Positions 19,784 through 29,380 of a DNA stretch of 64,000 nucleotides are shown one piece after another. The notes beneath the pieces are model-generated. The model was given only the letters and a program-made list of their open reading frames with translations, was not told where the DNA came from and searched no databases. The stretch's first letter is position 1. The number at the start of each line of letters is the position of its first letter. The stretch is from Endobugula sp047636495. Its GTDB lineage: Bacteria; Pseudomonadota; Gammaproteobacteria; Pseudomonadales; Cellvibrionaceae. Where the stretch lies: NCBI GenBank assembly GCA_047636495.1, contig JBLILH010000007.1, positions 43,635-107,634 of the forward strand, given 5' to 3'. Position numbers and translations under genes: made by a program.

Positions 19784-21676
19784 CTATGATGTTTTTATTT
19801 TGCGTAGCAGTCCACGTTTTTTCAAGTACACCAGCAACAGTGAAACAGCGGCTGGTGTGACCCCCTGTATTCGAGAGGCACGCCCTAAATTTTGTGGTCG
19901 CATTTCTATTAGTTTTTGCTTTGCTTCGTTTGATAAACCTTCAACGGTTGAATAATCAAAGTCTATTGGCAGAGGTGTTTCTTCGTGTTGTATTAAACGC
20001 TTTACCTCTTCTTCTTGGCGCTGAATATACCCTGCATATTTCGCACTAATCTCTATTTGTTCTGCGACTTGCGCCGGTACGGTGTCTTCTTGTGAAAATA
20101 AGGGCGCTATATCGTTATATTTTAATTCTGGACGTTTTAATAAATCCATTAAATTATATTCACGGGTTAACGGTGTTAGTATCTTTTCAAACAAGGCATC
20201 TGCCTGTTTGCTATTAGCTTGTACCCATGTTGTGTTTAAACGTTGCTCTTCTTTAAGAATTGCCTCTTTTTTTTCATTAAATGCTTGCCAACGAACGTCG
20301 TCAATTAACCCTAATTCGTGGGCTTTTTCCGTTAACCTTAAGTCGGCATTATCCTCTCTTAATAATAAACGGTGTTCTGCTCGACTGGTAAACATTCGGT
20401 AGGGTTCTTGTGTTCCCATAGTAATTAAGTCATCAACCATTACACCTATATAGGCTTGATCTCGGCGAGGGCACCATGACTCTTTTTCCTGTGAACGTAA
20501 GCCCGCATTTATACCAGCTAACAAACCTTGTGCACCAGCTTCTTCATAACCCGTTGTGCCATTTATTTGTCCGGCAAAAAACAATCCATTAATACAACGA
20601 GTCTCTAAACTAGACTGTAAATCTTGTGGATTAAAAAAGTCGTACTCAATCGCATAGCCCGGCCGCATAATATGTGCGTTTTCAAAGCCATTAATGGAGC
20701 GTACTAATGCTAACTGCACATCAAAAGACAGGCTGGTCGAGATACCATTGGGATAAAGTTCGTGAGTATATAAGCCTTCGGGCTCAATAAAAATTTGATG
20801 GCTGTCTTTATCCGCAAAGCGACTAACCTTATCTTCTATCGACGGACAGTACCTAGGGCCAACACCTTCAATAACACCTGTATACATCGGTGAACGATCC
20901 ATACCTGCACGAATAATATCGTGGGTTTGTTGATTGGTGTAGGTAATCCAACAGCACACTTGTTTAGGATGATGCTCGACTTTACCCATATAGGACATTA
21001 CCGGTAATGGCGTATCTCCCCATTGTTCTTGCAGCTGGCTAAAATCCACTGATTTTGCATCTATACGAGGCGGGGTGCCGGTTTTTAAACGGTCCACTCG
21101 TAACGGGAACTCTCGTAAACGATCGGCTAATGCAATAGAAGGTGGGTCTCCCGCTCGACCTCCAGAATGATTTTCTAAACCAATATGAATTTTCCCACCC
21201 AGAAACGTACCTGCAGTTAATACTACCGAAGATGCATAAAATTTGAGGCCCATCTGAGTAACGACACCCTTTACTTTATCACCTTCAACAATTAAGTCAT
21301 CGACTGATTGCTGGAATATTTGTAAATTTTCTTGATTTTCTAAAATTTCTCTAATGGCTGCTTTATACAGTACTCTATCTGCTTGTGCCCGTGTTGCCCG
21401 CACTGCAGGACCCTTACGAGAATTTAATACTCTAAATTGAATCCCACCCTTATCGGTTGCCCTTGCCATAGCGCCGCCCATAGCATCAATTTCTTTCACT
21501 AAATGGCTTTTGCCGATACCCCCAATCGCAGGGTTACATGACATTTGCCCTAATGTTTCAATATTATGGGAAAGTAAGAGAGTAGAGCAACCCATACGAG
21601 CAGCCGCCAAACAAGCCTCTGTGCCTGCATGACCACCGCCAATAACGATTACATCGTAATGATGAGGATAATTCAT
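19784..21676 (-). CDS. mnmG: tRNA uridine-5-carboxymethylaminomethyl modification enzyme MnmG
   Basis: FAD-dependent partner of MnmE; the complex installs cmnm5 at the wobble uridine of several tRNAs. 630 residues. The N-terminal FAD-binding Rossmann motif is DVIVIGGGHAGTEACLAAAR, followed by the signatures GTFLGGKIHIG and GPRYCPSIEDKV. The C-terminal helical MnmE- and tRNA-binding part includes SRIQGVTPAAVSLLLVYLKK. It is transcribed away from the 778-bp gap at 21677-22454. Confidence 0.97.
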   Translation of the reverse strand: MNYPHHYDVIVIGGGHAGTEACLAAARMGCSTLLLSHNIETLGQMSCNPAIGGIGKSHLVKEIDAMGGAMARATDKGGIQFRVLNSRKGPAVRATRAQADRVLYKAAIREILENQENLQIFQQSVDDLIVEGDKVKGVVTQMGLKFYASSVVLTAGTFLGGKIHIGLENHSGGRAGDPPSIALADRLREFPLRVDRLKTGTPPRIDAKSVDFSQLQEQWGDTPLPVMSYMGKVEHHPKQVCCWITYTNQQTHDIIRAGMDRSPMYTGVIEGVGPRYCPSIEDKVSRFADKDSHQIFIEPEGLYTHELYPNGISTSLSFDVQLALVRSINGFENAHIMRPGYAIEYDFFNPQDLQSSLETRCINGLFFAGQINGTTGYEEAGAQGLLAGINAGLRSQEKESWCPRRDQAYIGVMVDDLITMGTQEPYRMFTSRAEHRLLLREDNADLRLTEKAHELGLIDDVRWQAFNEKKEAILKEEQRLNTTWVQANSKQADALFEKILTPLTREYNLMDLLKRPELKYNDIAPLFSQEDTVPAQVAEQIEISAKYAGYIQRQEEEVKRLIQHEETPLPIDFDYSTVEGLSNEAKQKLIEMRPQNLGRASRIQGVTPAAVSLLLVYLKKRGLLRKIKTS

Positions 21677-22454
21677 AGTTATTAAATGTGTCTGTAATAG
21701 GGTTTTACGCCGTAACTGATAACCAATGTGGGTATAGGCGGTATAGCGTTATGTGTAATAAAAGATGTTATTTAAAGGATAATTTAAATTGCCAATACAT
21801 TATAAGGATTTATTGTTGATTGAGCAAAAGATGTTCTACGAATAAACCTCTATTTAAATTAATTTCCCTATTGTACTAATATTCATTATTAATGAAGCTC
21901 CCCGCTATTTAATTTTTTATATAGGCTTATTATAAATGTAATTACTACTTAGCCTTTTTTCTGTTGAAAACTTAATATTTATCTTTTAAATCAATGACTT
22001 ATAAGCAGTATAAGTGCATGTTTAAAACGTCAATATGTTGATCAATAGTTGATTATATTAGGGTTATAAGTCTGAATAACTTCTTCTTTTCTCAAGCAAA
22101 AGCTCTTTTACGTAAGTTATGCCATCTTAACCAAAGAATATTCACACTTTTCGTCTTTTTTTATAAACAGGAGAATTTTAGCGACCGACCAAAATCTACA
22201 ATTTGTTTGTATATCAAGGTTTTACCGTTGAAACCTGTGAATAGTTGTTAATAAGTTATTATTAGTGGTTAACTATCTTTTTGTTTTGTTGGTAAAAAGG
22301 TATTTTTTGTGGATAACTTTTATTGATGTCCATATATATACCTATCGTTCTAACTTTATTTTCGATATAGATAACAAAGTCACATTAATAGTTAATTTGA
22401 ACAATGTTTGATAGGCGATAAAAGGTAAGGTAAGTGTATTATTGAGGGATTTTA
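21677..22454. other. AT-rich intergenic region with DnaA-box-like sites (second origin candidate)
   Basis: 778 bp without a credible gene, lying 5' of mnmG, which is the place occupied by oriC in Escherichia and Vibrio. It holds one perfect DnaA box (TTATCCACA on the minus strand at 22308-22316) and two one-mismatch sites (ATATTCACA at 22138-22146; CTATTCACA on the minus strand at 22236-22244) in very AT-rich DNA. GATC sites are scarce. The rpmH-dnaA gap has a better set, so this is the weaker candidate; it also must hold the mnmG promoter. Confidence 0.35.
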
Positions 22455-23855
22455 TTATTTACCAATGCAGAAACTAGAAAAGATTTTTCCCAACAGATCA
22501 TCTGCACTTACGTCCCCGGTGATCTCTCCTAGATGTTGTTGTGATAGCCGTAAATCTTCGGCTAATAGTTCACCAGCCCCTTGTTTTAATTGTTGTGTAC
22601 CATGAATTAAGGCATCTTCAGCACGTGATAAGGCGTCTAAGTGGCGGCGTCTAGCGGTAAATCCGCCTTCACCAGTATTACTGTATCCCATTACTGTTTT
22701 TAAGTGTTCTATTAGTAGGTCAATACCTTGCCCTGTTTTGGCAGACAAATAAATAATAGGGATACTGTTATACCGTGTAAAATGAGGTTCAGTGCCGACT
22801 TGATCAATTTTATTAGCAATAACTGTTATTCTTGAATAATCGATACTTTTATCATTGTTCTCGGAGATAAACTGCTCTATGTCCAAGTGGATATCTCTAT
22901 CATTTGATGCATCGATAAGGAGTAGCAATCTATCGGCTTGTTGTATTTCATTCCATGCACGCTCGATACCGATTAGCTCAACAATGTCTTCACTTTGACG
23001 TAAGCCTGCTGTATCAATAATGTGTAAGGGCATCCCATCTAAGTGGATATGTTCACGTAATACATCTCTAGTCGTACCGGCGATAGCAGTAACAATAGCC
23101 GTTTCTTTTCCTGCCAAAGTATTCAACAGACTTGATTTCCCGGCATTGGGTTTTCCAGCAATGACTACTTTCATACCCTCGCGTATTAATACACCCTGTT
23201 TGGCTTGAATAAAAACATCATTCAGCTGTTGCTTTACTCTATTTAATTGTTGGCTGATATGTGTGTCTTTGAGAAAATCAATTTCTTCTTCGGGAAAATC
23301 AATCGCGGCTTCAACATACATACGTAGATGTGTTAGCTGTTTTACTAAATCATGTATTTTGCTAGAAAAAGCGCCTTGTAAACTATTAAGTGCATTGCGC
23401 ATAGCTTGTGTTGAGTTAGCATCAATTAAATCAGCAATTGCTTCTGCCTGAGTAAGATCCATTTTATCATTTAAAAACGCACGCTCAGAAAACTCACCAG
23501 GTTGAGCTAGGCGTACGCCGTAACGGTTGATAACACGTAGCAATTGGTCAAGAACAACTGGACCACCATGGCCATGAAGTTCAACTACGTCTTCACCGGT
23601 AAAGGAGTGCGGGTTAGGAAAGAATAAACTGATACCTTGGTCGATAACAATTTGTTGATCAGGATCAATAAAGTTCCCGTAATGGGCGTAACGTGGGATA
23701 AGGGACCGTTGGCTTATTTTTTCACCTATAGCTAAGGCGTTATTACCAGAGATGCGAATAATGCCGATACCACCTCGTCCTGGCGCGGTAGCAATGGCAG
23801 CAATAGTGTCAGTTTTACCAGTATAGTTTTCATTTACTTCATCTGTATCAGACAA
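22455..23855 (-). CDS. mnmE: tRNA modification GTPase MnmE
   Basis: GTPase partner of MnmG. 466 residues. The N-terminal formyl-THF-binding domain includes TIAAIATAPGRGGIGIIRIS. The G domain is inserted in a helical domain: GKPNAGKSSLLN (G1), AGTTRDVLREHI (G2), DTAGLR (G3), NKID (G4) and SAKTG (G5). The C-terminal motif FCIGK supplies the conserved cysteine. It follows yidC with only 4 bp between, in the rpmH-rnpA-yidD-yidC-mnmE unit. Confidence 0.97.
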   Translation of the reverse strand: MSDTDEVNENYTGKTDTIAAIATAPGRGGIGIIRISGNNALAIGEKISQRSLIPRYAHYGNFIDPDQQIVIDQGISLFFPNPHSFTGEDVVELHGHGGPVVLDQLLRVINRYGVRLAQPGEFSERAFLNDKMDLTQAEAIADLIDANSTQAMRNALNSLQGAFSSKIHDLVKQLTHLRMYVEAAIDFPEEEIDFLKDTHISQQLNRVKQQLNDVFIQAKQGVLIREGMKVVIAGKPNAGKSSLLNTLAGKETAIVTAIAGTTRDVLREHIHLDGMPLHIIDTAGLRQSEDIVELIGIERAWNEIQQADRLLLLIDASNDRDIHLDIEQFISENNDKSIDYSRITVIANKIDQVGTEPHFTRYNSIPIIYLSAKTGQGIDLLIEHLKTVMGYSNTGEGGFTARRRHLDALSRAEDALIHGTQQLKQGAGELLAEDLRLSQQHLGEITGDVSADDLLGKIFSSFCIGK

Positions 23856-23859
23856 AAAT

Positions 23860-25560
23860 TTAGTCCTCGGCTTCGATCCTACGAGTGATAATATACTGCT
23901 GGATGATAGATAATGTGTTGTTTGTGACCCAGTAAACCACTAGACCTGCGGGGAACCACAAAAACATAAAGGTAAATGCAACAGGCATCCATTGCATTAT
24001 TTTTGCTTGCATAGGGTCGGGTGGTGTCGGGTTCAGTCTTTGTTGAATAAACATAGTCACACCCATAATAAGTGGGAAGACAAAGTAGGGATCCTTAACC
24101 GATAAATCAGTAATCCATAGTGCAAAAGGTGCATGGCGTAATTCGACACTCTCCATTAATACCCAATATAAAGAGATAAACACCGGCATTTGAATTAATA
24201 TAGGCAAACAGCCCCCCATTGGATTCACTTTTTCGGTCTTGTACATTTTCATCATTTCTTGGGACATCTTTTGTTTGTCATCACCAAAACGTTCTTTTAA
24301 GAGCTTCATCTTAGGCGACAACTTACGCATTCTTGCCATTGAACGGTAGCTCACAGCAGAAGGGTAGAAAAAGATAATCTTAATAAATAATGTTAGCACA
24401 ATGATTGACCAACCCCAGTTTCCGACCACATCATGGATCATAATGAGTAGATGGAAAATTGGTTTAGCAATCCACCATAAAAAACCAAAATCGATGGTGA
24501 GATCAAGATAAGGTGAAATAGCTTCCAGACGATCAATATCTTTGGGGCCTACGTAAAAGTCAGCTGATAATGTACCTCTTTGTCCCGCACCCACCATCGT
24601 TGCAGGTGAAGAGAAACCTAATAGGTAAATATCCTTACCGTTTAATTTTCGTAACGAGTAACTATTACTGGTGCCGCTATTAGGAATCCAAGCACTAACG
24701 AAATAGTGTTGAATCATTGCAACCCACCCACCAGTGGTAGTAAATGACTCTTTATTATCGGCTAAATCCTCAAAACTAATCTTCTTATAATTATCATCAG
24801 GTGTGCTGGTAGCAGCACCTAAATATGGGTTTACACCAATACCCGAATCAGCAGTAGCAATAGGTTGATGACGGTCGCGTTTTATTTGTCCGTACAAATT
24901 ACCTTGCCAATCATTTGCGGTTTGGTTATTAATCTCATAACTGACATTAATTAGGTAGTCATTACGAGTAAACGTGAAGGTTTTGATAATTATCACGCCA
25001 TTTTGATCGTAACGGAGGTCGACGCGTAACGTATCTTCGCCTTCTTCTAATACATATTCGTTACTAACAGATATAAAGGTGGGTCGACCATCAGCAGTAT
25101 CGGTCGCATTAACGCCTACAATACCGCTTTGAGCGACGTAAATTTTATCTGCCGTTCGATTGAGAAGAATATATGCTTCTTCTCCGCCTAAGCGCACTTT
25201 ATGTTTCACTAAAGCCGTTTGAACTATATCACCGCCCAGTTTGTCAATTTGGATATCAAAAGAATCTGTTTTCACGCGGATTAGACGATCATTCGTGTTA
25301 ATGACTGTGTCGCTTGTAGGGAGACTACTGAGTGTATTCTGCTGAGGAATTAAAGGGATTTCTGACCCATCAGTATTATCTAAAGTCGTGCTAACTGAAG
25401 CTGGAATTTTACTGTCGGTTGTCGACGTTACAACCTGACTAGTTTGTTGATCTGCAGCGAGTTGTTGTTCCTTAGTATACTCACTCCATTCAAATATCAG
25501 TAAAAAGCCTAAGACAAAAATTGCTGATAAGTAAGCGCTGCGTTGCCAATCCATCTTCAT
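23860..25560 (-). CDS. yidC: Membrane protein insertase YidC
   Basis: Inserts and folds inner-membrane proteins with or without SecYEG. 566 residues. An N-terminal signal-anchor (SAYLSAIFVLGFLLIFEWSE) is followed by a large periplasmic beta domain (about residues 80-340) and a C-terminal insertase core with five membrane helices, including GWSIIVLTLFIKIIFFYPSA, MKLLKERFGDDKQKMSQEMM (the cytoplasmic hairpin) and NPMGGCLPILIQMPVFISLY. The end lacks a long basic tail. It lies 73 bp after yidD. Confidence 0.97.
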   Translation of the reverse strand: MKMDWQRSAYLSAIFVLGFLLIFEWSEYTKEQQLAADQQTSQVVTSTTDSKIPASVSTTLDNTDGSEIPLIPQQNTLSSLPTSDTVINTNDRLIRVKTDSFDIQIDKLGGDIVQTALVKHKVRLGGEEAYILLNRTADKIYVAQSGIVGVNATDTADGRPTFISVSNEYVLEEGEDTLRVDLRYDQNGVIIIKTFTFTRNDYLINVSYEINNQTANDWQGNLYGQIKRDRHQPIATADSGIGVNPYLGAATSTPDDNYKKISFEDLADNKESFTTTGGWVAMIQHYFVSAWIPNSGTSNSYSLRKLNGKDIYLLGFSSPATMVGAGQRGTLSADFYVGPKDIDRLEAISPYLDLTIDFGFLWWIAKPIFHLLIMIHDVVGNWGWSIIVLTLFIKIIFFYPSAVSYRSMARMRKLSPKMKLLKERFGDDKQKMSQEMMKMYKTEKVNPMGGCLPILIQMPVFISLYWVLMESVELRHAPFALWITDLSVKDPYFVFPLIMGVTMFIQQRLNPTPPDPMQAKIMQWMPVAFTFMFLWFPAGLVVYWVTNNTLSIIQQYIITRRIEAED

Positions 25561-25633
25561 GTTGTACGTCTTCTTTTATGGTGTATTAATAGGTGTTTTA
25601 ATGAGTCTTTGAAATAATCTAATTAACAAGTGA

Positions 25634-25915
25634 TTAATCTTGCGCATCGTTATCATCGGGCACTAAGTCTACGCCCCCTTCGTGCCACGGGTGACATTTT
25701 CCTAGGCGCTTTATACTGAGAAAACTTCCCTTAATCAAACCAAAGCGTAAATATGCGGTTTGGGTATATTTTGAACAACTTGGGTAAAACCGACATCGCG
25801 GCCCTGTTAATGGACTAATGACATACTGGTAGATTATTATTAGCCCTAATATCGGCCATGATAAATAACGATTTATAGTTGATAAGATTGTGCTTTTTTT
25901 TGAACTCGCAACCAT
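25634..25915 (-). CDS. yidD: Membrane protein insertion efficiency factor YidD
   Basis: Small inner-membrane-associated protein that aids YidC-dependent insertion. 93 residues. The family core is YQYVISPLTGPRCRFYPSCS followed by KYTQTAYLRFG, with the conserved cysteines and prolines, and GKCHPWHEGGVDLVP at the end. The ATG at 25915 lies inside rnpA, a 43-bp overlap usual for this gene pair and a sign of translational coupling. Confidence 0.93.
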   Translation of the reverse strand: MVASSKKSTILSTINRYLSWPILGLIIIYQYVISPLTGPRCRFYPSCSKYTQTAYLRFGLIKGSFLSIKRLGKCHPWHEGGVDLVPDDNDAQD

Positions 25916-26235
25916 TGTTTATCTACCGTCGATCGTATTTTGGTGCTTTCCATCTCGCCCAGACCTCTTCGGGCAAGCACTATAGCATCTATTCCTTGTT
26001 TTTGGCGCGACAGGTCGCGAAAACTTTCTCTTATAACACGCTTAATTCGGTTGCGATGTACCGCTAAACGGATATTTTTTTTAGCAATAACTAAGCCAAG
26101 CCGATCGTAATGTAAGTTATTGGGTTTTGCTAGAATTAGACAGTGTTGATGTGATGCACGAAAGGGCGGGTCAGAAAAAACATTACTAAAGTCTGCCGCA
26201 TTGAGTAGCCGTTGGTGTCGACGAAAAACAGACAA
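25873..26235 (-). CDS. rnpA: Ribonuclease P protein component
   Basis: Protein cofactor of RNase P in tRNA 5' maturation. 120 residues. The RNA-binding signature NRIKRVIRESFRDLSRQKQG is preceded by LGLVIAKKNIRLAVHRNRIK, and the N-terminus SVFRRHQRLLNAADFSNVF matches the substrate-binding part. It lies 299 bp downstream of rpmH, an unusually long spacer for this pair, and overlaps yidD. Confidence 0.94.
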   Translation of the reverse strand: MSVFRRHQRLLNAADFSNVFSDPPFRASHQHCLILAKPNNLHYDRLGLVIAKKNIRLAVHRNRIKRVIRESFRDLSRQKQGIDAIVLARRGLGEMESTKIRSTVDKQWLRVQKKAQSYQL

Positions 26236-26444
26236 AATGATTTCTCCAAAGGGTATGAAATCAGGTGATCGACATTCTTTGATTCACTACCTAATATACT
26301 ACCTATTCATTAGTGGATAATGTTGTGTGACTAAAATTAACTTAACCGAAAAGAGCAGCCCATGTGAATGCAACACTTCTATTTCAATGTGCTGTTTTGA
26401 CATTTTGAGAAAAATAATAAGCAAAATAATACTATAAGTTGATA

Positions 26445-26470
26445 AGGAGTAATAAAAATTAATTACTCCT
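26445..26470. other. Hairpin in the rpmH-rnpA spacer
   Basis: Perfect 9-bp inverted repeat AGGAGTAAT / ATTACTCCT around an 8-nt AT-rich loop. It lies inside the 299-bp rpmH-rnpA spacer (26236-26534), which holds no other recognisable feature. No clear T-run follows on either strand, so it could be a weak attenuator or a processing site. Confidence 0.4.
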
Positions 26471-26534
26471 CTTTACAACTACGGGCATCATTATCTTGTT
26501 ATTTCAGCCTATTGTTAAGTAGGCGACAAGCTGT

Positions 26535-26669
26535 CTATGCAGATAGAACTTTACGGCCTTTGGCTCGACGTCGAGAAATTATCTGACGGCCGCTTTTAGT
26601 TGCCATTCTGGCGCGGAAACCGTGAGAGCGCTTGCGTTTAATCACGCTAGGTTGGAATGTTCTTTTCAT
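26535..26669 (-). CDS. rpmH: 50S ribosomal protein L34
   Basis: Ribosomal protein of 44 residues. It reads MKRTFQPSVIKRKRSHGFRA followed by RMATKSGRQIISRRRAKGR and ends KVLSA, the full L34 pattern of basic residues. ATG at 26669, stop TAG at 26535-26537. It is the first gene leftward from the origin, facing away from dnaA. Confidence 0.97.
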   Translation of the reverse strand: MKRTFQPSVIKRKRSHGFRARMATKSGRQIISRRRAKGRKVLSA

Positions 26670-26924
26670 GGTAATAGCCTTAGTTCTGTCAAGGGTGGGT
26701 CACCTATCTAACGCTTGCGAAGTAATAACAATCAAAGAAAGTGAACCAGCTAAAAATCGAGCGCGAATCTTAATGAATTAATTCAATAAATGCAATCATT
26801 AAAACAAAATTGGCTTGAGTAGATATAGATTTTAGAATGTTAGCCTGCTGCTGCTTCAACGGCTGTACTCGTAAGGGCTTTAAGGATGAAGAGGTATTAA
26901 AATAGACAGCAAGTTAACTGCTTA

Positions 26925-27110
26925 AGAACATGTTATACACAAACTTATACATTACTATTAAATATTTTTATTTTCTATGCACAGTTTTTTATCTTTTAAA
27001 AATATTTTTTTGGCGATTAAGTGACTGATTTAATTGTTTTTTTTATTTTAATGCTAGATTTCATTAGATTATTGTTTTTTTGTGTGGATAAGTCTAGTGA
27101 TTTCACATGT
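26925..27110. other. Probable chromosomal replication origin oriC
   Basis: Lies in the 656-bp gap between rpmH and dnaA, the origin position in Pseudomonas-type genomes. Visible DnaA boxes are TTATACACA at 26933-26941 (perfect), CTATGCACA at 26975-26983 (one mismatch) and TTATCCACA on the minus strand at 27083-27091 (perfect). Between them is a run of almost pure A/T (about 26985-27080) suited to duplex unwinding. The two parS sites at 31040 and 31676 and the parAB genes nearby agree with an origin here. The remainder of the gap (27111-27325) must hold the dnaA promoter. Confidence 0.65.
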
Positions 27111-27325
27111 ACCAGAGTAGAATGTTCCCTAGATTCTATCTGAACACGAAATAAGGTCTTTGTTGAACAACACAACGTTATTTCGGCAGGATGTTTATTT
27201 CAACTTTTTACGATTGCACTACTCATCGATATTTGTTGTCATGCTTCACCGATACTGTAGGCAGCCGCGTCACATTGATCCGTCAACCAATGCAACCGTT
27301 GCCTAATTCTCAAGGATAAATAAAA

Positions 27326-29137
27326 ATGACCATTACCGTATGGCAAAAGTGCCTATTGTCTTTGCAACAAGAATTATCTTCACAGCAGTTCAATACATGG
27401 ATTAGACCCTTAACGGTCGACGATTCCGTTGATTCTCTCCACGATTTTTGCTTGCTAGCACCTAATCGATTTATTTTAGATTGGGTAAATAACAAGTTTC
27501 TACAACGCATTAAAGAGCTCGTACAACACTTTTTTACTGACGAGAAATTATTACCACCTCAGACAGTTACGTTGAGAGTAAGCGCGGAATTACAGCCTCG
27601 CTTCCAATCAAAAAATAACATAGCCTCTTTGCAAAACAGTTTACAGGCAAGTCCACATCCCGTGTCAGTGTCTGGTAATTTATCAGAGGATCAAAACAGT
27701 TCGAATGCTCAAGAAAGTGTTCTTGGTAATAGTTCGATAGCGACAACGTTAACATCACCAACGCCAGTTGAGCACCAACAAACAGGCGATAATTATTCAG
27801 CAAATGAATATTTTAATCATCTGCCCCCCGCTTCACCATCGCCGTCATTACTTAACTCAGCGAATTCTTTTTTAGTAGAAAATCATACCGAGAATGATTC
27901 GCCAAGTTTTGTAGGAATGAGTCGGGGTTCCTTGATTGATAGCCACAGAACATCTTCAGAAGTGGATGTAAATAACAGTCATAATTCACCGACCAATGTC
28001 GATCAGCCGTTATCCTTTTCTTCCGCCCCTAGGCTAGCACCTAATAAATCATCGTTAAATCACTCTTCACGCAGTTCTATTGTCGGTCAAAATAGTGCCG
28101 AAGGTGGATTACAGCATCGTAGCGCGTTGAATAAAGCATTTACTTTTGACAGTTTTGTCGAAGGAAAATCCAATCAAATGGGTCTAGCAGCAGCGCAGCA
28201 AGTCGTAGAAAATCCAGGAGGGTCCTACAACCCACTGTTCATTTACGGCGGCGTCGGTTTAGGCAAAACACATTTAATGCATGCCGTAGGCAACGAAATG
28301 CAGCGAAGAAATCCCAACGCCAAAATTGTTTACCTTCATTCTGAGCGCTTTGTAGCCGATATGGTTAAAGCATTACAACTTAATGCTATTAATGACTTTA
28401 AGCGTTATTACAGATCAGTTGATGCGTTATTGATTGATGATATTCAGTTTTTCGCGGGCAAAGATCGTTCCCAAGAAGAGTTTTTTCACACATTCAACGC
28501 TTTATTAGAAGGTAATCAACAGATTATTCTTACCTGTGATCGTTACCCTAAAGTGATTAATAATCTGGAAGAACGATTAAAGTCACGTTTTGGATGGGGG
28601 CTGACGATTGAAGTTGAACCGCCAGAATTAGAAACACGAGCAGCCATTCTTCTTAAGCGCGCAGAAGAAATTAAAGTAGACCTTTCTTATGACGCAGCGT
28701 TCTTTATCGCACAACGCGTTCGTTCAAATGTCAGAGAGCTGGAAGGCGCTTTGAAAAGAGTCATCGCCAACGCGACATTTACTCAGCGAGCCATAACGGT
28801 TGACCTCGTGAAAGAGGCATTAAAAGACTTGTTGGCACTACAAGATAGGCAGGTGAGTATTGGTAATATTCAAAAAGTTGTTGGCGAATACTACAAACTC
28901 AAAATGTCTGATCTTCTATCAAAGCGTCGCAGTCGGTCAGTGGCGCGTCCACGTCAAGTCGCTATGGCGTTAGCCAAAGAGCTCACAAATCATAGCTTGC
29001 CTGAAATCGGTGATGCTTTTGGCGGTCGCGACCACACGACAGTGTTACACGCCTGCCGAAAGATTAAAGAGCTGATTGTCACTGATACTGAGATCCAGCA
29101 AGATGTTAAAAACTTACAGCGCCAATTAACCACCTAA
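27326..29137 (+). CDS. dnaA: Chromosomal replication initiator DnaA with a long linker
   Basis: AAA+ ATPase that binds DnaA boxes and opens oriC. 603 residues against about 460-510 in relatives. Domain I (1-85) starts MTITVWQKCLLSLQQELSSQ. Domain II (about 90-265) is a very long Ser/Asn/Pro-rich linker. Domain III begins near FTFDSFVEGKSNQMGLAAAQ, with Walker A GGVGLGKTHLMHAVG and Walker B ALLIDDIQFFAGKDRSQEEF. Domain IV ends with RPRQVAMALAKELTNHSLPE and GGRDHTTVLHACRKI, the DnaA-box-binding signature. The ATG at 27326 has AAGGA about 11 bases upstream. It heads dnaA-dnaN-recF-gyrB. Confidence 0.97.
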   Translation: MTITVWQKCLLSLQQELSSQQFNTWIRPLTVDDSVDSLHDFCLLAPNRFILDWVNNKFLQRIKELVQHFFTDEKLLPPQTVTLRVSAELQPRFQSKNNIASLQNSLQASPHPVSVSGNLSEDQNSSNAQESVLGNSSIATTLTSPTPVEHQQTGDNYSANEYFNHLPPASPSPSLLNSANSFLVENHTENDSPSFVGMSRGSLIDSHRTSSEVDVNNSHNSPTNVDQPLSFSSAPRLAPNKSSLNHSSRSSIVGQNSAEGGLQHRSALNKAFTFDSFVEGKSNQMGLAAAQQVVENPGGSYNPLFIYGGVGLGKTHLMHAVGNEMQRRNPNAKIVYLHSERFVADMVKALQLNAINDFKRYYRSVDALLIDDIQFFAGKDRSQEEFFHTFNALLEGNQQIILTCDRYPKVINNLEERLKSRFGWGLTIEVEPPELETRAAILLKRAEEIKVDLSYDAAFFIAQRVRSNVRELEGALKRVIANATFTQRAITVDLVKEALKDLLALQDRQVSIGNIQKVVGEYYKLKMSDLLSKRRSRSVARPRQVAMALAKELTNHSLPEIGDAFGGRDHTTVLHACRKIKELIVTDTEIQQDVKNLQRQLTT

Positions 29138-29380
29138 TTGGTCAATAAGCTTCTATATCGTCGTAATCTCCTCTTGTTGTTAGAGATTGAAAGTTCAATG
29201 TGTCGTACAATAAGAACAAGACAACACGTCTTGTTAGTGGGTGCCAGCTAACAGCGTTCAACCTGTTCAATAAGGTTATCTTTTGGTCGCCTGTTTTCTA
29301 ATAGATAATGACTTTATTGAGTGGCACACAATAACAAGTAATAAGATAAACGATAAATCCTTAAATAAAAGGGAAATCAC

